64,000 nt of DNA from Helicobacter suis (GTDB taxonomy: Bacteria > Campylobacterota > Campylobacteria > Campylobacterales > Helicobacteraceae): contig NZ_CABIKE010000007.1 of the NCBI RefSeq assembly GCF_902196135.1, positions 17,435-81,434 on the forward strand, read 5' to 3'. Below, in pieces: positions 1 to 10,190 of the stretch. Position 1 is the stretch's first letter. The number at the start of each line of letters is the position of its first letter. Below the pieces are notes generated by a model. The model worked only from the letters and a program-made list of their open reading frames with translations, had not been told where the DNA came from and ran no database searches. A program made the position numbers and the translations under genes.

Positions 1-536
1 ATTAAAGTAGATTTACCCACCCCACTACCTGCAAAGATGCCTAATTTTTGCCCTTTGCCACAGGTAAGCAGGCCATCTATGCTTTTAACCCCCACGCTAA
101 AGGGTTCATCAATGATAGCGCGATCTAAGGGTTTAATCGGGGCTAGCATTACAGGAGCAAAGCCACTAGCGCGTACAAATCCTAGTTTATCTAAAGGATT
201 GCCCAAAGGATCTAGCACGCGCCCTAAAAGCCCCTCGCCTACTGGAAAACTCAAGCCCTCTTTGACAAACAGCACGCGATCGCCTACCCTACACCCCTCC
301 ACAAAGGAAAAAGGCGTAAAACCAAATTGGGCTTTTTCCACCACAACCACCATACCCAAACACTCCCCGCCGTCTGCGCGCTCTACTTGTACCATGTCCC
401 CAAGAGAGGGTAAAAATCCGCTTACAAAGACCATATTAGGCAAGATTTTAACCACCACTCCATAGCGCGGAGAGAGATCGCGCTTGTGTTGTAATTGCGC
501 CCTTAAAACTTCTAAAGACACCCTAAAAACACCCAC
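1..536 (-). CDS. fliI: Flagellum-specific ATPase FliI, 5' part only
   Basis: ATPase of the flagellar type III export apparatus, acting at the cytoplasmic face of the export gate. The visible N-terminal part reads LSPRYG near residue 20, an FGFTPF stretch, LLGRVLDPLG, then FSVGVKSIDGLLTCGKGQ leading into the P-loop GIFAGSGVGKST, which is cut by the window edge. These are typical F1-ATPase-beta-like FliI motifs and match H. pylori FliI closely as I remember it. The GTG at 534-536 has an AAAGGAA just upstream; a second in-frame GTG five codons on (519-521) would give a length closer to H. pylori, so the start is open. It is transcribed divergently from tig. Confidence 0.93.
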   Translation of the reverse strand, partial: MGVFRVSLEVLRAQLQHKRDLSPRYGVVVKILPNMVFVSGFLPSLGDMVQVERADGGECLGMVVVVEKAQFGFTPFSFVEGCRVGDRVLFVKEGLSFPVGEGLLGRVLDPLGNPLDKLGFVRASGFAPVMLAPIKPLDRAIIDEPFSVGVKSIDGLLTCGKGQKLGIFAGSGVGKSTL

Positions 537-586
537 TTTCCTTTAATTTTGGATTAACCCACACTTAGGTAAAATAAGCGCCTAAT

Positions 587-592
587 TATACT
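587..592 (+). promoter_or_regulatory. -10 element of the tig operon
   Basis: TATACT lies 26 bases upstream of the tig start codon in the short divergent region between fliI and tig. Helicobacter housekeeping promoters rely mainly on an AT-rich -10, so the position is suggestive. The call rests on similarity alone. Confidence 0.45.
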
Positions 593-617
593 TTAAAAAT
601 GGATATAGGGAGTTTGT

Positions 618-1922
618 ATGGATTTAAAAACCAAAAGGCTAGATAGCGCCAATGCACGCGTGTATGCTAAGCCTTTAGTACAAGATTTTGAAAAAAAATC
701 CCAAAGCATTGCCCAAAAGATCGCAAAAAACACCAAGCTAGACGGGTTTAGAAGAGGCAAAGTACCTTTAGACATCATCAAACAGCGCTATCAGGGGCAT
801 ATTGAACAGGAGAGCCAAAAGGAAATATTAGATACGATTTTAAAAGAGGGGGCTAAGGCCCTTGAGATCACCAATCAAGATATAATTGGTAACCCCTCTG
901 TGAGCAAGTTTGATAAACAGGAAGGGTATTTTGATATTGAAATTGAGATTGGTCTTAGACCCCAAATTGATCTAAGCGCTGTACTTGAATGTGTCCCTAG
1001 TTTTTCTTTAGATGCAATCCAAGAAAGCGCGGTTGAAGAGCGCCTAGAAATTTTAGCAAAGCAAAGGGCTAGCTTTTCAGACGCGCCGGCAGAAAAATCT
1101 GTAGCGCTAGGCGATGGGGTGATCTTTGATTTTGAAGGGTTATTAGATAACCAACCCTTTGAGGGCAACCGCGCGCAAAATTTTGCCCTTATTGTGGGTG
1201 AAAACCGCTTACTACCCAGTTTTGAAGAGCAACTAGTGGGCATGAAGGTGGGCGATGAAAAATACTTTTCTGTAACCTTTCCTAGCGATTATGCTAACAC
1301 TAATCTAGCTGGAAAAGAAGTTTCTTTCCATGTCAAATTGCATAAAATCCAGCTTAGGAAAATCCCAGACATTGATGATGCGTTTATCAAGGCGGTTTTA
1401 AATCAAGAAAAAGAACCTACTTTAGACCTACTCAAACAGCGCATTAAAGATCAATTATTCTTAGAGGCAAAAACCAAACTCTATAACCAACAACTCAAGG
1501 AAACCTTGATTGATAAACTTGATGAGTCTCTTTCTTTTGATCTACCACAAACCATTGTAGAGCAAGAAATGGATTTAGCCTTGAATCAGGCTTTGCAGAG
1601 TATGTCTACTGAGCAGGTTAAAGAGTTACAAGAGGATTCTCAAAAATTGCAGGAAAAACGAGAAAGCTTTCGCCAACAGGCCAGACGCAGTGTTAAAGTA
1701 ACTTTTATTGTAGATGCTCTAGCTAAACAAGAAAAGATTCAAGTTAGCGATAATGAAGTCTTCCAAACTATCTATTATGAGGCCATGATGACTAATCAAA
1801 ATCCCCAACAGGTTTTAGAGTTTTACCGAAAAAATAACATGCTCCCAGCAGTTAAAATGGCGATGATTGAAGATCGCGTGTTAACCTTTTTATTAGATAA
1901 ACAACTCCCTAAAGAAAGTTAG
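618..1922 (+). CDS. tig: Trigger factor
   Basis: Ribosome-bound peptidyl-prolyl isomerase and chaperone that receives nascent chains. The N-terminal ribosome-binding domain carries [17 protein letters not shown] (about residues 43-59), the FxRxGK-type signature. A central FKBP-like domain covers about 145-250 ([12 protein letters not shown]), followed by the helical C-terminal chaperone domain. At 434 aa it has normal length. The ATG follows an AGGGAG ribosome binding site. It is the first gene of a tight run tig-clpP-def-comM with gaps of 0-2 bases or overlaps, coupling nascent-chain folding, proteolysis and N-terminal deformylation as in H. pylori. Confidence 0.97.
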   Translation: MDLKTKRLDSANARVYAKPLVQDFEKKSQSIAQKIAKNTKLDGFRRGKVPLDIIKQRYQGHIEQESQKEILDTILKEGAKALEITNQDIIGNPSVSKFDKQEGYFDIEIEIGLRPQIDLSAVLECVPSFSLDAIQESAVEERLEILAKQRASFSDAPAEKSVALGDGVIFDFEGLLDNQPFEGNRAQNFALIVGENRLLPSFEEQLVGMKVGDEKYFSVTFPSDYANTNLAGKEVSFHVKLHKIQLRKIPDIDDAFIKAVLNQEKEPTLDLLKQRIKDQLFLEAKTKLYNQQLKETLIDKLDESLSFDLPQTIVEQEMDLALNQALQSMSTEQVKELQEDSQKLQEKRESFRQQARRSVKVTFIVDALAKQEKIQVSDNEVFQTIYYEAMMTNQNPQQVLEFYRKNNMLPAVKMAMIEDRVLTFLLDKQLPKES

Positions 1923-1924
1923 GC

Positions 1925-2518
1925 ATGAATTATATTCCCTATGTTATTGAAAAAACAGGACGCGGTGAACGCAGTTATGATATTTATTCCCGTCTTTTAA
2001 AAGATCGCATTGTGTTATTAAGTGGCGAAATTAACGACGCGGTGGCCTCCACTATCGTAGCCCAGTTGCTTTTTTTAGAAGCTGAGGACCCTGAAAAAGA
2101 TATTAATCTTTATATCAACTCCCCCGGCGGTTCTGTTACTAGTGGTCTAAGCATTTATGACACCATGAATTATATCCACCCGGATATTTGCACGATTTGT
2201 ATCGGTCAAGCCGCCTCTATGGGGGCTTTTTTACTCAGTTGCGGCACTAAGGGCAAACGCTTTTCTTTGCCCCATGCACGCATCATGATCCACCAACCCC
2301 TAGGGGGCACAGAAGGCCAAGCCACCAATATCGCCATTTACACTAAAGAAATTTTGCGCTTAAAAAATACCCTCAATCAGATCATGGCAGAAAACACCGG
2401 CCAAACTCTTGAAAAAATTGAACAAGATAGCGATCGGGATTTTTTCATGAGTGCAGAGGACGCTAAAGAATACGGGCTTGTGGATGCGGTTTTAAGCAAG
2501 AGCACTAAGCAGGCATAA
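1925..2518 (+). CDS. clpP: ATP-dependent Clp protease proteolytic subunit
   Basis: Serine protease that forms the tetradecameric chamber used with ClpX or ClpA. The catalytic serine is in [11 protein letters not shown], the histidine in [12 protein letters not shown], and the aspartate in the C-terminal [17 protein letters not shown]-terminal [20 protein letters not shown] is typical. Length 197 aa is standard. It starts two bases after the tig stop and its own stop overlaps the def start, so the genes are probably translationally coupled. Confidence 0.97.
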   Translation: MNYIPYVIEKTGRGERSYDIYSRLLKDRIVLLSGEINDAVASTIVAQLLFLEAEDPEKDINLYINSPGGSVTSGLSIYDTMNYIHPDICTICIGQAASMGAFLLSCGTKGKRFSLPHARIMIHQPLGGTEGQATNIAIYTKEILRLKNTLNQIMAENTGQTLEKIEQDSDRDFFMSAEDAKEYGLVDAVLSKSTKQA

Positions 2519-3033
2519 TGGCTATTTTAGATCTTGTGCATTATCCGGATAAGCGCTTACGGGGTTTATCTACAGATGTAGAGGTGTTTGACACAGCTTT
2601 ACACACCCTTTTAGAGGACATGCAAGAAACCATGCTAGCTAATAAGGGCATTGGTTTGGCTGCTATCCAAGTGGGGGTTGCAAAGCGTATTTTAATTATC
2701 AATTTACCCCGCCAAGATGAACAACAATACCCGGAGGATTGTTTAGAAATTATCAATCCCACTTTATTGCACGCAGAAGGCCAAATTCTTTGGAGAGAGG
2801 GGTGTTTATCTGTGCCGGAATTTTACGAGGAAATCCAGCGTTTTGCTCGCGTTAAACTAGCTTATTGTGATCGGTATGGAAACCCCCAAGAACTCCAAGC
2901 TAGCGATCTATTAAGTGTGGCTATCCAGCATGAAATAGATCATCTCAATGGAATTTTATTTGTGGATAGACTCTCTATGCTGAAGCGTAAAAAATTTGAA
3001 AAGGAGTTTAGAAAAAACTCCAAAAGCGCATAA
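2518..3033 (+). CDS. def: Peptide deformylase
   Basis: Metal enzyme that removes the formyl group from the initiator methionine. All three family motifs are present: [10 protein letters not shown] (motif 1), EGCLSVP (motif 2, metal-binding cysteine) and QHEIDHLNG (motif 3, two metal-binding histidines and the catalytic glutamate). 171 aa is normal. Both ends overlap neighbours through TAATG junctions, with clpP upstream and the ComM-like gene downstream. Confidence 0.97.
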   Translation: MAILDLVHYPDKRLRGLSTDVEVFDTALHTLLEDMQETMLANKGIGLAAIQVGVAKRILIINLPRQDEQQYPEDCLEIINPTLLHAEGQILWREGCLSVPEFYEEIQRFARVKLAYCDRYGNPQELQASDLLSVAIQHEIDHLNGILFVDRLSMLKRKKFEKEFRKNSKSA

Positions 3034-4559
3034 TGCCGCCCCCTGCTAGCACGGTTAACACTCTTTACTGTGCCACCATGCAGGCTACGGTAGCCCAGAT
3101 CGTAGAAGTTGAGGCGACATTTACTAGAGCTCTTCCAGCCTTTGTTATTTCAGGTTTACCCAATAGCGCGATTCAAGAATCCAAACAAAGGGTACAATCT
3201 GCTCTCCAAAACAATGGCTTTAGTTTTCCTCCTCTTAAGATCACAATCAATCTCTCCCCAGCAGATTTACCCAAAAGTGGGAGTCATTTTGATCTGCCTA
3301 TGGCTTTACTTGTAGCTTTACAAAAAAGACCTTTAGAAGGAAAATGGTTTGCCTTTGGAGAATTGGGCTTAGATGGCCGTGTTAAATACAACCAAGCTAT
3401 TTTTCCCATGCTTTTAGACATCGCCATTAAAGAACCCCATGCCCATGTAATCGTGCCTAAATTAGGGCAAGAACTTTTTGCTCTGATCCCTAATTTACAT
3501 TTCCATTATGTAGAAAATCTCCAAGAGGCTTTAGAGATCATTTTATACAACACCCCCGCTACACCTCAAAAAACCCAATTAGCCTTTGAATCTTTAGAAC
3601 TTCAAGGGCAACGCTACTATTATATGCGCGATTTTGCACTAGATTTTAAAGATGTAAAAGGACAAGAACTGGCTAAAGAGGCCGCTCTTATTGCTGCTTC
3701 TGGAATGCATAATATTATTTTTGAGGGTAGTCCGGGTTGTGGTAAAAGCATGGTGGCTAAACGCATGCGCTATATTTTACCCCCTTCTACTCTTTCTGAA
3801 ATGATTGAGGGGGTTAAACTGCGTATTTTAAGCCACCAAGATAGCGCCTATAGCCCGCTTAGAAGTTTTAGAAACCCCCACCAAAGCGCCTCCAAAGCTA
3901 GTATTTTAGGTTCTACGAATGCAAATTTGCCTAGACCCGGTGAAATCGCCCTAGCCCATAATGGCATTTTATTTTTTGATGAACTCCCCCATTTTAAAAG
4001 AGATGTTTTAGAGTCTTTGCGCGAGCCAATGGAGAATAATAAACTGGTGATCTCTAGGGTGCATAGTAAAATTGAATATAACACCTCGTTTTTATTTATA
4101 GGGGCGATGAATCCTTGCCCTTGTGGGAATTTAATGGATAAGAATAAAGTATGCCGTTGCCAAGAAAGAGAAATTATTGCCTATAAAAACCGCTTGAGTG
4201 AACCTTTTTTAGATCGCATTGATTTATTTGTCCAAATGGCTAGTTCAAGAGATGATATTAAAAGCAAAGTGAGTTCAGAAGCGCTACACCAACAAATGCT
4301 AGAAGCCTTTAAAATGCAAAAGATACGGGGGCAAAGCGAATTGAATGGAAAACTCCAAGAGAGTCAAATTGAAGAGTTTTGTTTATTAACACAGGAAGCA
4401 CAGCACCTACTAGATCAAGCGATCTTGCGCTTTAATTTTTCAGAAAGAGCCGTGCATAAGAGCAAGAAAATAGCGCGCACCATTGCCGATTTACAAAGAA
4501 GCGAGATAATAGAAAAAGAACATGTGTTAAAGGCGCTGCATTTTAGAAAAGTGGCCTAA
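3033..4559 (+). CDS. ComM/YifB-family magnesium chelatase-like AAA+ protein
   Basis: YifB/ComM-type ATPase; ComM is a branch-migration helicase that helps integrate transforming DNA in naturally competent bacteria. Visible are the N-terminal ChlI-like domain ([20 protein letters not shown]), Walker [15 protein letters not shown] near residue 235, Walker [22 protein letters not shown], and the zinc-type cysteines [15 protein letters not shown]. 508 aa is full length. The start overlaps the def stop (TAATG). The function in competence is inferred from the family; H. pylori has the same gene at the same place as I recall. Confidence 0.9.
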   Translation: MPPPASTVNTLYCATMQATVAQIVEVEATFTRALPAFVISGLPNSAIQESKQRVQSALQNNGFSFPPLKITINLSPADLPKSGSHFDLPMALLVALQKRPLEGKWFAFGELGLDGRVKYNQAIFPMLLDIAIKEPHAHVIVPKLGQELFALIPNLHFHYVENLQEALEIILYNTPATPQKTQLAFESLELQGQRYYYMRDFALDFKDVKGQELAKEAALIAASGMHNIIFEGSPGCGKSMVAKRMRYILPPSTLSEMIEGVKLRILSHQDSAYSPLRSFRNPHQSASKASILGSTNANLPRPGEIALAHNGILFFDELPHFKRDVLESLREPMENNKLVISRVHSKIEYNTSFLFIGAMNPCPCGNLMDKNKVCRCQEREIIAYKNRLSEPFLDRIDLFVQMASSRDDIKSKVSSEALHQQMLEAFKMQKIRGQSELNGKLQESQIEEFCLLTQEAQHLLDQAILRFNFSERAVHKSKKIARTIADLQRSEIIEKEHVLKALHFRKVA

Positions 4560-4575
4560 ATCATATGGAGGAAGC

Positions 4576-6630
4576 ATGCAAAAGTATTATTTTAAAGGGC
4601 TTGATTGTCCAGATTGTGCCAATAAATTAGAAGTAGAGTTAAACAAACAAAGCTACATCAAAGCCGCTCAGGTATCTTTTAACACGGGCACTTTGTACCT
4701 AGATACAAAGGATATTCAAAAGGCTTTAAAGCTCATTGAAGAATTAGAACCGGAGATGATTCTTTCTAATAAGCAAGATCAACCCTCTACAGATTCTTTA
4801 AGTATCTATCCAATTTTAAGCTCCATTGGGCTTTATCTAGTTGCCGTTATAGCCTTGCATTTTACACAAGTTGTTTTTGTGCGCTATTTAGCTTTTATAA
4901 TTTTGGCTGGAGTGTATGCATTTGCTGGTAAAGATGTTTTTTTAGGGGCTCTTAGAGGTGTAAAAAATAAACGCTTTTTTGATGAAAATACCTTAATGTT
5001 AAGCGCTACCATTGCTGCCTTTTGTGTGGGGGCTTATGAAGAGTCGGTTTCTGTCATGGTGTTTTATGCAACCGGAGAGTTTTTACAAAAATTAGCGATC
5101 AACCGTTCTAAACGATCACTACAATCTCTATTAGATGTTGCGCCTAATTTTGCCTCCCTTAAACAAGGAGAAACTTTAGAGCAAGTGCGCCCGGAGGATT
5201 TAAAAATAGGCGATGTGGTGGTGGTTAAAGTGGGGGAGAAAATCCCTACAGATGGGGTTGTGCTTTTAGGAGAGAGCATGCTCGATCAAAAACCCTTAAC
5301 CGGAGAGTCTTTGCCTGTAAATGTAAGAGAAAAAGATAAAGTGCTCGGGGGGAGTATTAATTTAAAAGCGGTATTAGAAATTGAGGTGAGTAAGGCTTAT
5401 GCAGATTCTTCTATTGCTAAGATTGTAGACATGGTCTCTCATGCAGTCAGCCAGAAATCTCAGACCGAAAAACTCATTAGCGTTTTTGCCCGTTATTACA
5501 CCCCCGCTGTCTTTTGCATTGCTTTAATGATTGCTTGTATTCCACCTCTTTTAGGGCATGGAAGTTTTGATGAGTGGATTTATCGCGGACTGATTGCTTT
5601 AATGGTGAGTTGTCCGTGTGCTTTAGTGATCTCTATTCCACTAGGCTATTTTGGGGGAGTGGGGGCGGCTAGTAAATGTGGGATTTTAATTAAAGATGTG
5701 CACACCTTAGAGACCCTCAATCAAGTTAAAAATATCGCCTTTGATAAAACCGGGACTCTAAGCAAGGGGGAGTTTAAAGTTATAAGAGTGGTGAGTGAAC
5801 CTCCCTTTGCTCAAGAAGATGTGTTGCGTTTTGCTAGTTGCGCTCAGATTTTATCTACCCATCCTATCGCCCTTTCTATCCAAAAAGCCTATACAAGTGC
5901 TTGTAAACATAAAATTGAGGAGTATCAAGAAATCAGCGGTCTAGGTGTGCAGGCTAAATGCCATGCTAATTTAATCATCGCGGGTAATGATCAAATTTTG
6001 CATAAATACAATATCCCCCACACTTGTTGTAGTTTAGAGGGCACAATTGTACATGTCGCCTCTAATGGGGAATATATCGGTTATATCGTGCTAGCTGATA
6101 CCCTCAAAGAGGACGCTAAAGAATCTTTAGAGCGCTTAAAAAAAGAAGGGATTAGTAACTTTTGTATTTTAAGTGGGGATAATGAGAGCACCACCAAAAA
6201 CATGGCAAAGATTTTACAGTGTGATTATCAAGCCGGATTGTTGCCAGAACAAAAGGTCCAAGCCTTTAAATCTTTCCAGCAAAATAACAAGGGTAAAAGC
6301 GCTTTTATTGGAGATGGCATTAATGATGCGCCTACTTTGGCTTTAGCCGATGTGGGCATGGGTATGGGCAGTGCTAGTGAGATTAGTAAAGAAAGCGCAG
6401 ATATTGTCATTACAAATAATGCGCTAAATTCTGTGGTGCAGGTTTTTAAAATCGCTAAGAAAACAAGACACATTGTATTAGAAAATATCATCTTTGCTTT
6501 GGGGGTGAAAGCGGCCTTTTTAATTTTAGGGGTTTTTGGGGAGGCGACTTTGTGGGAGGCTGTGTTTGGAGATGTGGGTGTTACGCTCATTGCCCTAGCT
6601 AATTCTATGCGCACGATGTGGGTTAAATAA
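4576..6630 (+). CDS. cadA: CadA-type P1B heavy-metal exporting ATPase
   Basis: P-type ATPase that pumps Zn, Cd or Co out of the cytoplasm; in H. pylori CadA also supports urease activity. The N-terminal metal-binding motif [12 protein letters not shown] is at residues 5-16. The transmembrane metal site is SCPCAL, the phosphorylation site DKTGTLS, and the hinge [20 protein letters not shown]. 684 aa is normal. A GGAGG ribosome binding site precedes the ATG. Metal specificity is inferred from the CPC motif and from H. pylori CadA. Confidence 0.93.
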   Translation: MQKYYFKGLDCPDCANKLEVELNKQSYIKAAQVSFNTGTLYLDTKDIQKALKLIEELEPEMILSNKQDQPSTDSLSIYPILSSIGLYLVAVIALHFTQVVFVRYLAFIILAGVYAFAGKDVFLGALRGVKNKRFFDENTLMLSATIAAFCVGAYEESVSVMVFYATGEFLQKLAINRSKRSLQSLLDVAPNFASLKQGETLEQVRPEDLKIGDVVVVKVGEKIPTDGVVLLGESMLDQKPLTGESLPVNVREKDKVLGGSINLKAVLEIEVSKAYADSSIAKIVDMVSHAVSQKSQTEKLISVFARYYTPAVFCIALMIACIPPLLGHGSFDEWIYRGLIALMVSCPCALVISIPLGYFGGVGAASKCGILIKDVHTLETLNQVKNIAFDKTGTLSKGEFKVIRVVSEPPFAQEDVLRFASCAQILSTHPIALSIQKAYTSACKHKIEEYQEISGLGVQAKCHANLIIAGNDQILHKYNIPHTCCSLEGTIVHVASNGEYIGYIVLADTLKEDAKESLERLKKEGISNFCILSGDNESTTKNMAKILQCDYQAGLLPEQKVQAFKSFQQNNKGKSAFIGDGINDAPTLALADVGMGMGSASEISKESADIVITNNALNSVVQVFKIAKKTRHIVLENIIFALGVKAAFLILGVFGEATLWEAVFGDVGVTLIALANSMRTMWVK

Positions 6631-6648
6631 TGGTTAAATTTATTAAGT

Positions 6649-6654
6649 TAGAAT
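6649..6654 (+). promoter_or_regulatory. -10 element upstream of the 6684 gene
   Basis: TAGAAT, preceded by T, lies 30 bases upstream of the start codon in the 53-base gap after cadA. The same TTAGAAT or CTAGAAT hexamer recurs before other genes in this window (10142, 34415, 36230), which supports its use as a house-style -10. Confidence 0.4.
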
Positions 6655-6683
6655 ACGCGCCTACTACATCATAAAGGATAGGA

Positions 6684-7148
6684 ATGAAATTATTGCATGC
6701 TGTTGTTGTGTCTGGAGCGCTTTGTGTGGGTTTAAATGCCCAAACAATTGGCCTGAATGCTTTTCCACAATATCAACCTAAACCCGATCATGAAATGTTG
6801 GATCTAGCCGGTAAAGTGAGTGCAAAAAAGCTACTTGAGTATTTAACCGAAATGCGCATGCGCTATAATAAAATGAATGATCAGCAAAAGGCCGAATTTT
6901 TAAAACATTTCCAAGATACTTTGGCTAAAAATATTGCTAAGCTCAAACCTGCACAATTAAAAAAGAGGCTAGCAACAGTTAAAAAGGCCTTAGAAGAACG
7001 GGCACAAAAACTCGATCTTTTGAGAAAAGAAGTGGATGAGGAGTTTGAATACATTAGCTTTTGGCGAAAATCTCTAGATGCGGATAGATTTGAGCAAGAT
7101 TTAAAAAAATACGGCTTTGTTCCCCCTGTTAAACCCGTTAAAGAATAA
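6684..7148 (+). CDS. Small secreted alpha-helical protein, DUF1104-like
   Basis: 154 aa with a clear signal peptide (MKLLHAVVVSGALCVGLNA, cleavage after NAQ or near it). The mature part contains LDLAGKVSAKKLLEYLTEM, MNDQQKAEFLKHF and a long Lys/Glu-rich helix of about 40 residues, then an aromatic segment FEYISFWRKSL. The pattern LxxLAGxV...EYxxEMxxR...EFxxxF...KRL recalls the Helicobacter family DUF1104, whose role is unknown. It has its own good ribosome binding site (AAGGATAGGA). Periplasmic location is inferred. No function can be assigned. Confidence 0.6.
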   Translation: MKLLHAVVVSGALCVGLNAQTIGLNAFPQYQPKPDHEMLDLAGKVSAKKLLEYLTEMRMRYNKMNDQQKAEFLKHFQDTLAKNIAKLKPAQLKKRLATVKKALEERAQKLDLLRKEVDEEFEYISFWRKSLDADRFEQDLKKYGFVPPVKPVKE

Positions 7149-7607
7149 TTAACGCAAACGCCTTTTACGCCTACGGCCTAACTTAATGATTTTTGAGGAG
7201 GGCTTTTGGGCTAACCCTCTGCTATCTTCAATAATAATATCTGCTAGTTGTTTGGCTATTTCTGCATTGTAGACTTGCGCGCTTAAATTAGCCGAAGTGC
7301 TAAAAAGGGGGCCTAGTTGCTCTAAAAATAATAAAACCTGTGGATCATAAACCACTCTAAAAGCCTTTGAACCTTGCGCACTTGGATAAACAAAGGTTGC
7401 TTTTAAGCGGCGCACTAGAGAGCGTGCATGGGAGGGCACGCGTTTAGGTAGGGCTTTTAGACTGGGTAGTGTTTGTAAAAGTGGCTTATTAGGTGGGCTT
7501 TTTTTCACGCGATTAAGTGTATCTGCGCTGTGGCTAAAAAACCCCACTGTGGTATCACTCTGGGCTAAAATCACCCCTACATCAAAATTAAAACTTTGCT
7601 CATCCAT
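7149..7607 (-). CDS. Sua5/YrdC/YciO-like protein
   Basis: 152 aa. VGVILAQSDTTVGFFS near the N-terminus resembles the Sua5/YrdC opening (PTDTVYGL), and LGPLFSTSANLSAQ matches the STSANxSG motif of that fold. The family makes threonylcarbamoyl-AMP for tRNA t6A. The protein is shorter than the usual 180-200 aa and ends in a very basic KLGRRRKRRLR tail, so it may be a divergent RNA-binding relative. I chose the ATG at 7605-7607 because AAGAAGG sits 6 bases upstream; a longer frame upstream to 7727 lacks such a signal. It converges with the DUF1104-like gene. Confidence 0.6.
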   Translation of the reverse strand: MDEQSFNFDVGVILAQSDTTVGFFSHSADTLNRVKKSPPNKPLLQTLPSLKALPKRVPSHARSLVRRLKATFVYPSAQGSKAFRVVYDPQVLLFLEQLGPLFSTSANLSAQVYNAEIAKQLADIIIEDSRGLAQKPSSKIIKLGRRRKRRLR

Positions 7608-7826
7608 TATCATCCTTCTTTGACTTGAGTATTTCACCCCAGCGCTAAAAAATGCGTCTTTGCTAGCGCGAGATTTTGATGTGTAAAACGCGCTAATGCT
7701 CAAGGCATTCATTCCAAATACTAGCAAGGTTCATTAAATGAGCCCTCTTAGCTAAAAAATACTTCTGTTAATGTAAGGTAAGTTATGATAGTAACTTGCT
7801 ATTAAATAACGATATGTGGGGTGTTA

Positions 7827-9743
7827 ATGGGGTTTAAGGAAAAGATCTCTTGGATGCTGGTTGGTATTTTGATTGTTAGTTTTGTAACTTTTGCCATGTT
7901 TGTAGAACGATTTATGCGTAGGACTATGATGCATGATGCTGAAACTGCTCTATTTTCATTGGCTAAAGCCAATACAGATTGGGTTGCCTCTTGGGAACAT
8001 AATATCTCTAGAATCTTTAATGTGGGTGCAAGATTTGTAGTTTTAAACTGGTCAGAAACAAACAATAATAAACAAACCCTTACTAAGGAATTAGATTATC
8101 TAACGGAAAGTTTAGGGGGTTTGCAAGCTTTTGTGGGGACAGAAAATGGCCAAATGTATACTAGCAGTGGTATGGGTCCCCCTCCAAAAGGATATGATCC
8201 TAGAGTGCGCTTTTGGTATCAACAAGCGCGTACACAGAGAAAAACGGTGCTTTCTAGAGTCTTTAAAGATGCCTATAGCGGTAGATTAGTGATTTCTTAT
8301 AGCGCACCTTTAATTGTAAACTCAAAATTTATAGGTGCGTTAGGGGTGGATATTCCCATTGAATTTTTTCAAACCCATGCTAAACATTTGAGTAGTAAAC
8401 AGGGTGAGGAATTGGAATTTATTGATGCCCATGGGCTTGTTCTTGGGTCTAGTGTGCTAAAAAGTGGTTCTAATATTGCAGATGAAAATTCCCCTCTTAA
8501 AAGCGTTGCTTCTAAAATTTTAAGTATCAAAGAGGGGATTTTGTATAGTTTCGGGGCAAAACACCAGGAAAGTTTTTTAATTGTGCACACTACGGTACCT
8601 GAGTATAACTGGAAAGCCATAGCCCGTATCCCTGTTTCAGTTGCGTTTAAAGATATTTCAAAATTGCGCCTACTCATGATTGTAATCTCTCTTTTAGGAC
8701 TCTTTTTTACTTTGGGGATTATTCTTGTTTGGATTTATTATTTAATGCGCCCCTTAGATCACTTAAGACATTTAAGTTCTGATTTAATACTAGGCGATAG
8801 AGATTTAACCAAACGACTACCCTGTAAAAGCCAGAGTCAGCGAGATGACATTGTTATTATCACGCGTAATATTAACACCTTTATAGAGAATATGTGGCGA
8901 ATCATCAGCCATTTTAAGAGTATAGTTGGTAGCCAAAGGGAGTTTTCTGCTACTTTGTATACAGAGATAAAAATGATGCAAGAGGGGGTTGATGAAATTG
9001 TAGGGGCGGTGCAAAAATCTACTGAGGTTAGTAAACATAGCGTAGAAGAGGCTTTAGATAATACAAAGAGGGCAAATAGCAATGTTGAAAGGTTAAATCA
9101 AGCAAGCACACAATTGGAAAAAATGATTGAAGAGATCAAAGATTTAGGTAAGCATGCAGAGCATAACGCCACGCAGAGTTTAGAATGCTCGCATAAACTA
9201 GAGGAAACAACAAAAAGTACCGATGATATTAAAAAGGTTTTAGTGATTATCAATGATATTGCCGATCAAACTAACTTACTTGCCCTCAATGCAGCAATTG
9301 AAGCCGCACGCGCGGGCGAGCATGGGCGCGGGTTTGCGGTGGTGGCTGATGAAGTCAGAAAGTTAGCCGAAAAAACCCAAAAAAGCCTGAGTGAAATTGA
9401 TAGTGTCATTAATCAAGTGGTACAAAGTGTGGGTGATATTAATAAAAACTTAGGTGTTAATGCCCAAAATCTGCTAAAAACCTCTGAGCTAGTTTTTAAA
9501 ATGCAAAGCAGTATCCAACAAAGTTCATCAGATGTTTTAGCAGTTGTAGCCGACATCCATGAAAACACCAAGCGCTTACAAATCATCATGCATGATAGCC
9601 AAGATGTTGACTCAGAAATTAAAAGGATTAGCGATCTAGCCAACGCGCAACTAAAAAATATTGAGAATGTGCAAAAGGCTAATGCATCTCTTGGAGATAT
9701 TTGCTCAACTTTAGCGAATGAAATCAAACAAATTAAGGTGTGA
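7827..9743 (+). CDS. Methyl-accepting chemotaxis protein with dCache-type sensor
   Basis: Transmembrane chemoreceptor of 638 aa. TM1 is near residues 8-26, followed by a periplasmic region of about 250 aa with a DxRxRxWYxxA-like segment ([11 protein letters not shown]), YSAPLI and a second fold copy, which is typical of dCache domains binding small ligands. TM2 (about 280-305) leads into HAMP and a signalling domain whose tip is [21 protein letters not shown]. The tip sends the signal to CheA/CheW. No C-terminal pentapeptide is present. The ATG at 7827 is preferred over the GTG two codons earlier; neither has a strong ribosome binding site. The ligand is unknown. Confidence 0.9.
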   Translation: MGFKEKISWMLVGILIVSFVTFAMFVERFMRRTMMHDAETALFSLAKANTDWVASWEHNISRIFNVGARFVVLNWSETNNNKQTLTKELDYLTESLGGLQAFVGTENGQMYTSSGMGPPPKGYDPRVRFWYQQARTQRKTVLSRVFKDAYSGRLVISYSAPLIVNSKFIGALGVDIPIEFFQTHAKHLSSKQGEELEFIDAHGLVLGSSVLKSGSNIADENSPLKSVASKILSIKEGILYSFGAKHQESFLIVHTTVPEYNWKAIARIPVSVAFKDISKLRLLMIVISLLGLFFTLGIILVWIYYLMRPLDHLRHLSSDLILGDRDLTKRLPCKSQSQRDDIVIITRNINTFIENMWRIISHFKSIVGSQREFSATLYTEIKMMQEGVDEIVGAVQKSTEVSKHSVEEALDNTKRANSNVERLNQASTQLEKMIEEIKDLGKHAEHNATQSLECSHKLEETTKSTDDIKKVLVIINDIADQTNLLALNAAIEAARAGEHGRGFAVVADEVRKLAEKTQKSLSEIDSVINQVVQSVGDINKNLGVNAQNLLKTSELVFKMQSSIQQSSSDVLAVVADIHENTKRLQIIMHDSQDVDSEIKRISDLANAQLKNIENVQKANASLGDICSTLANEIKQIKV

Positions 9744-9856
9744 GTTTTTAGCAAAGTGCGCAATGCTAAAGATATTGATCTTGTTTAAGTGGGTTTTTGA
9801 GTTAAACAATTAAGGCTATGATCTTTGCTAGCTTTGAGTGTGGGAGTGTATTTACC

Positions 9857-10035
9857 ACCCGCACGCTAAAGCCCACAAGCTTTAGATGAAGCGATTAAGA
9901 CGCATGCTAAAGGTTTTTATACTACAACTGCCAGAGTAAGGGCTCAACTCTAAAGAGTAGAGGCGCTAGATCGCCGCTAGCGCTAGCCTATGATCCTCTC
10001 AATCCACTAGCTTAAGCTATGGGGAGTATGTCAAG
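9857..10035 (+). repeat. Intergenic repeat, copy 1 (pair of 36249-36413)
   Basis: Lies in the 447-base gap between two chemoreceptor genes. It aligns with 36249-36413 over its length, with identical blocks such as CCAGAGTAAGGGCTCA, AGAGGCGCTAGA and ATGATCCTCTCAATCC. Near its start CTAAAGC (9866-9872) pairs with GCTTTAG (9879-9885) around the loop CCACAA. Reading frames are not conserved between the copies because of single-base indels, so it behaves like a structured RNA or leader rather than a gene. A TATGAT at 9817-9822 could be its promoter. The rest of the gap holds no gene that I can see. Confidence 0.75.
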
Positions 10036-10141
10036 ATTAATAAAACCCGCGCTTTGTTAGAATTTTTACTAAAAATGGCTTTGATAGTTTGTAATCTAGG
10101 CCAACCTTTTTACTTTTAGGCTATACACTAATAAATCGTGT

Positions 10142-10147
10142 TAGAAT
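10142..10147 (+). promoter_or_regulatory. -10 element of the second chemoreceptor gene
   Basis: TAGAAT preceded by T, 49 bases ahead of the start codon at 10191. It has the same form as the candidate -10 at 6649. Confidence 0.4.
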
Positions 10148-10190
10148 GGCGCGCGCATTATCTAAATCTTAAACTTGTTGGGGTTTTGTT

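Noticed and set aside
37..465. Long plus-strand frame opposite the fliI start
   Set aside because: Pro/Ser/Thr-rich translation typical of an antisense shadow; the minus strand clearly encodes FliI.
7608..7727. N-terminal extension of the Sua5-like gene
   Set aside because: No ribosome binding site at the far start, and the extra residues do not resemble the family; an internal ATG has a good site.
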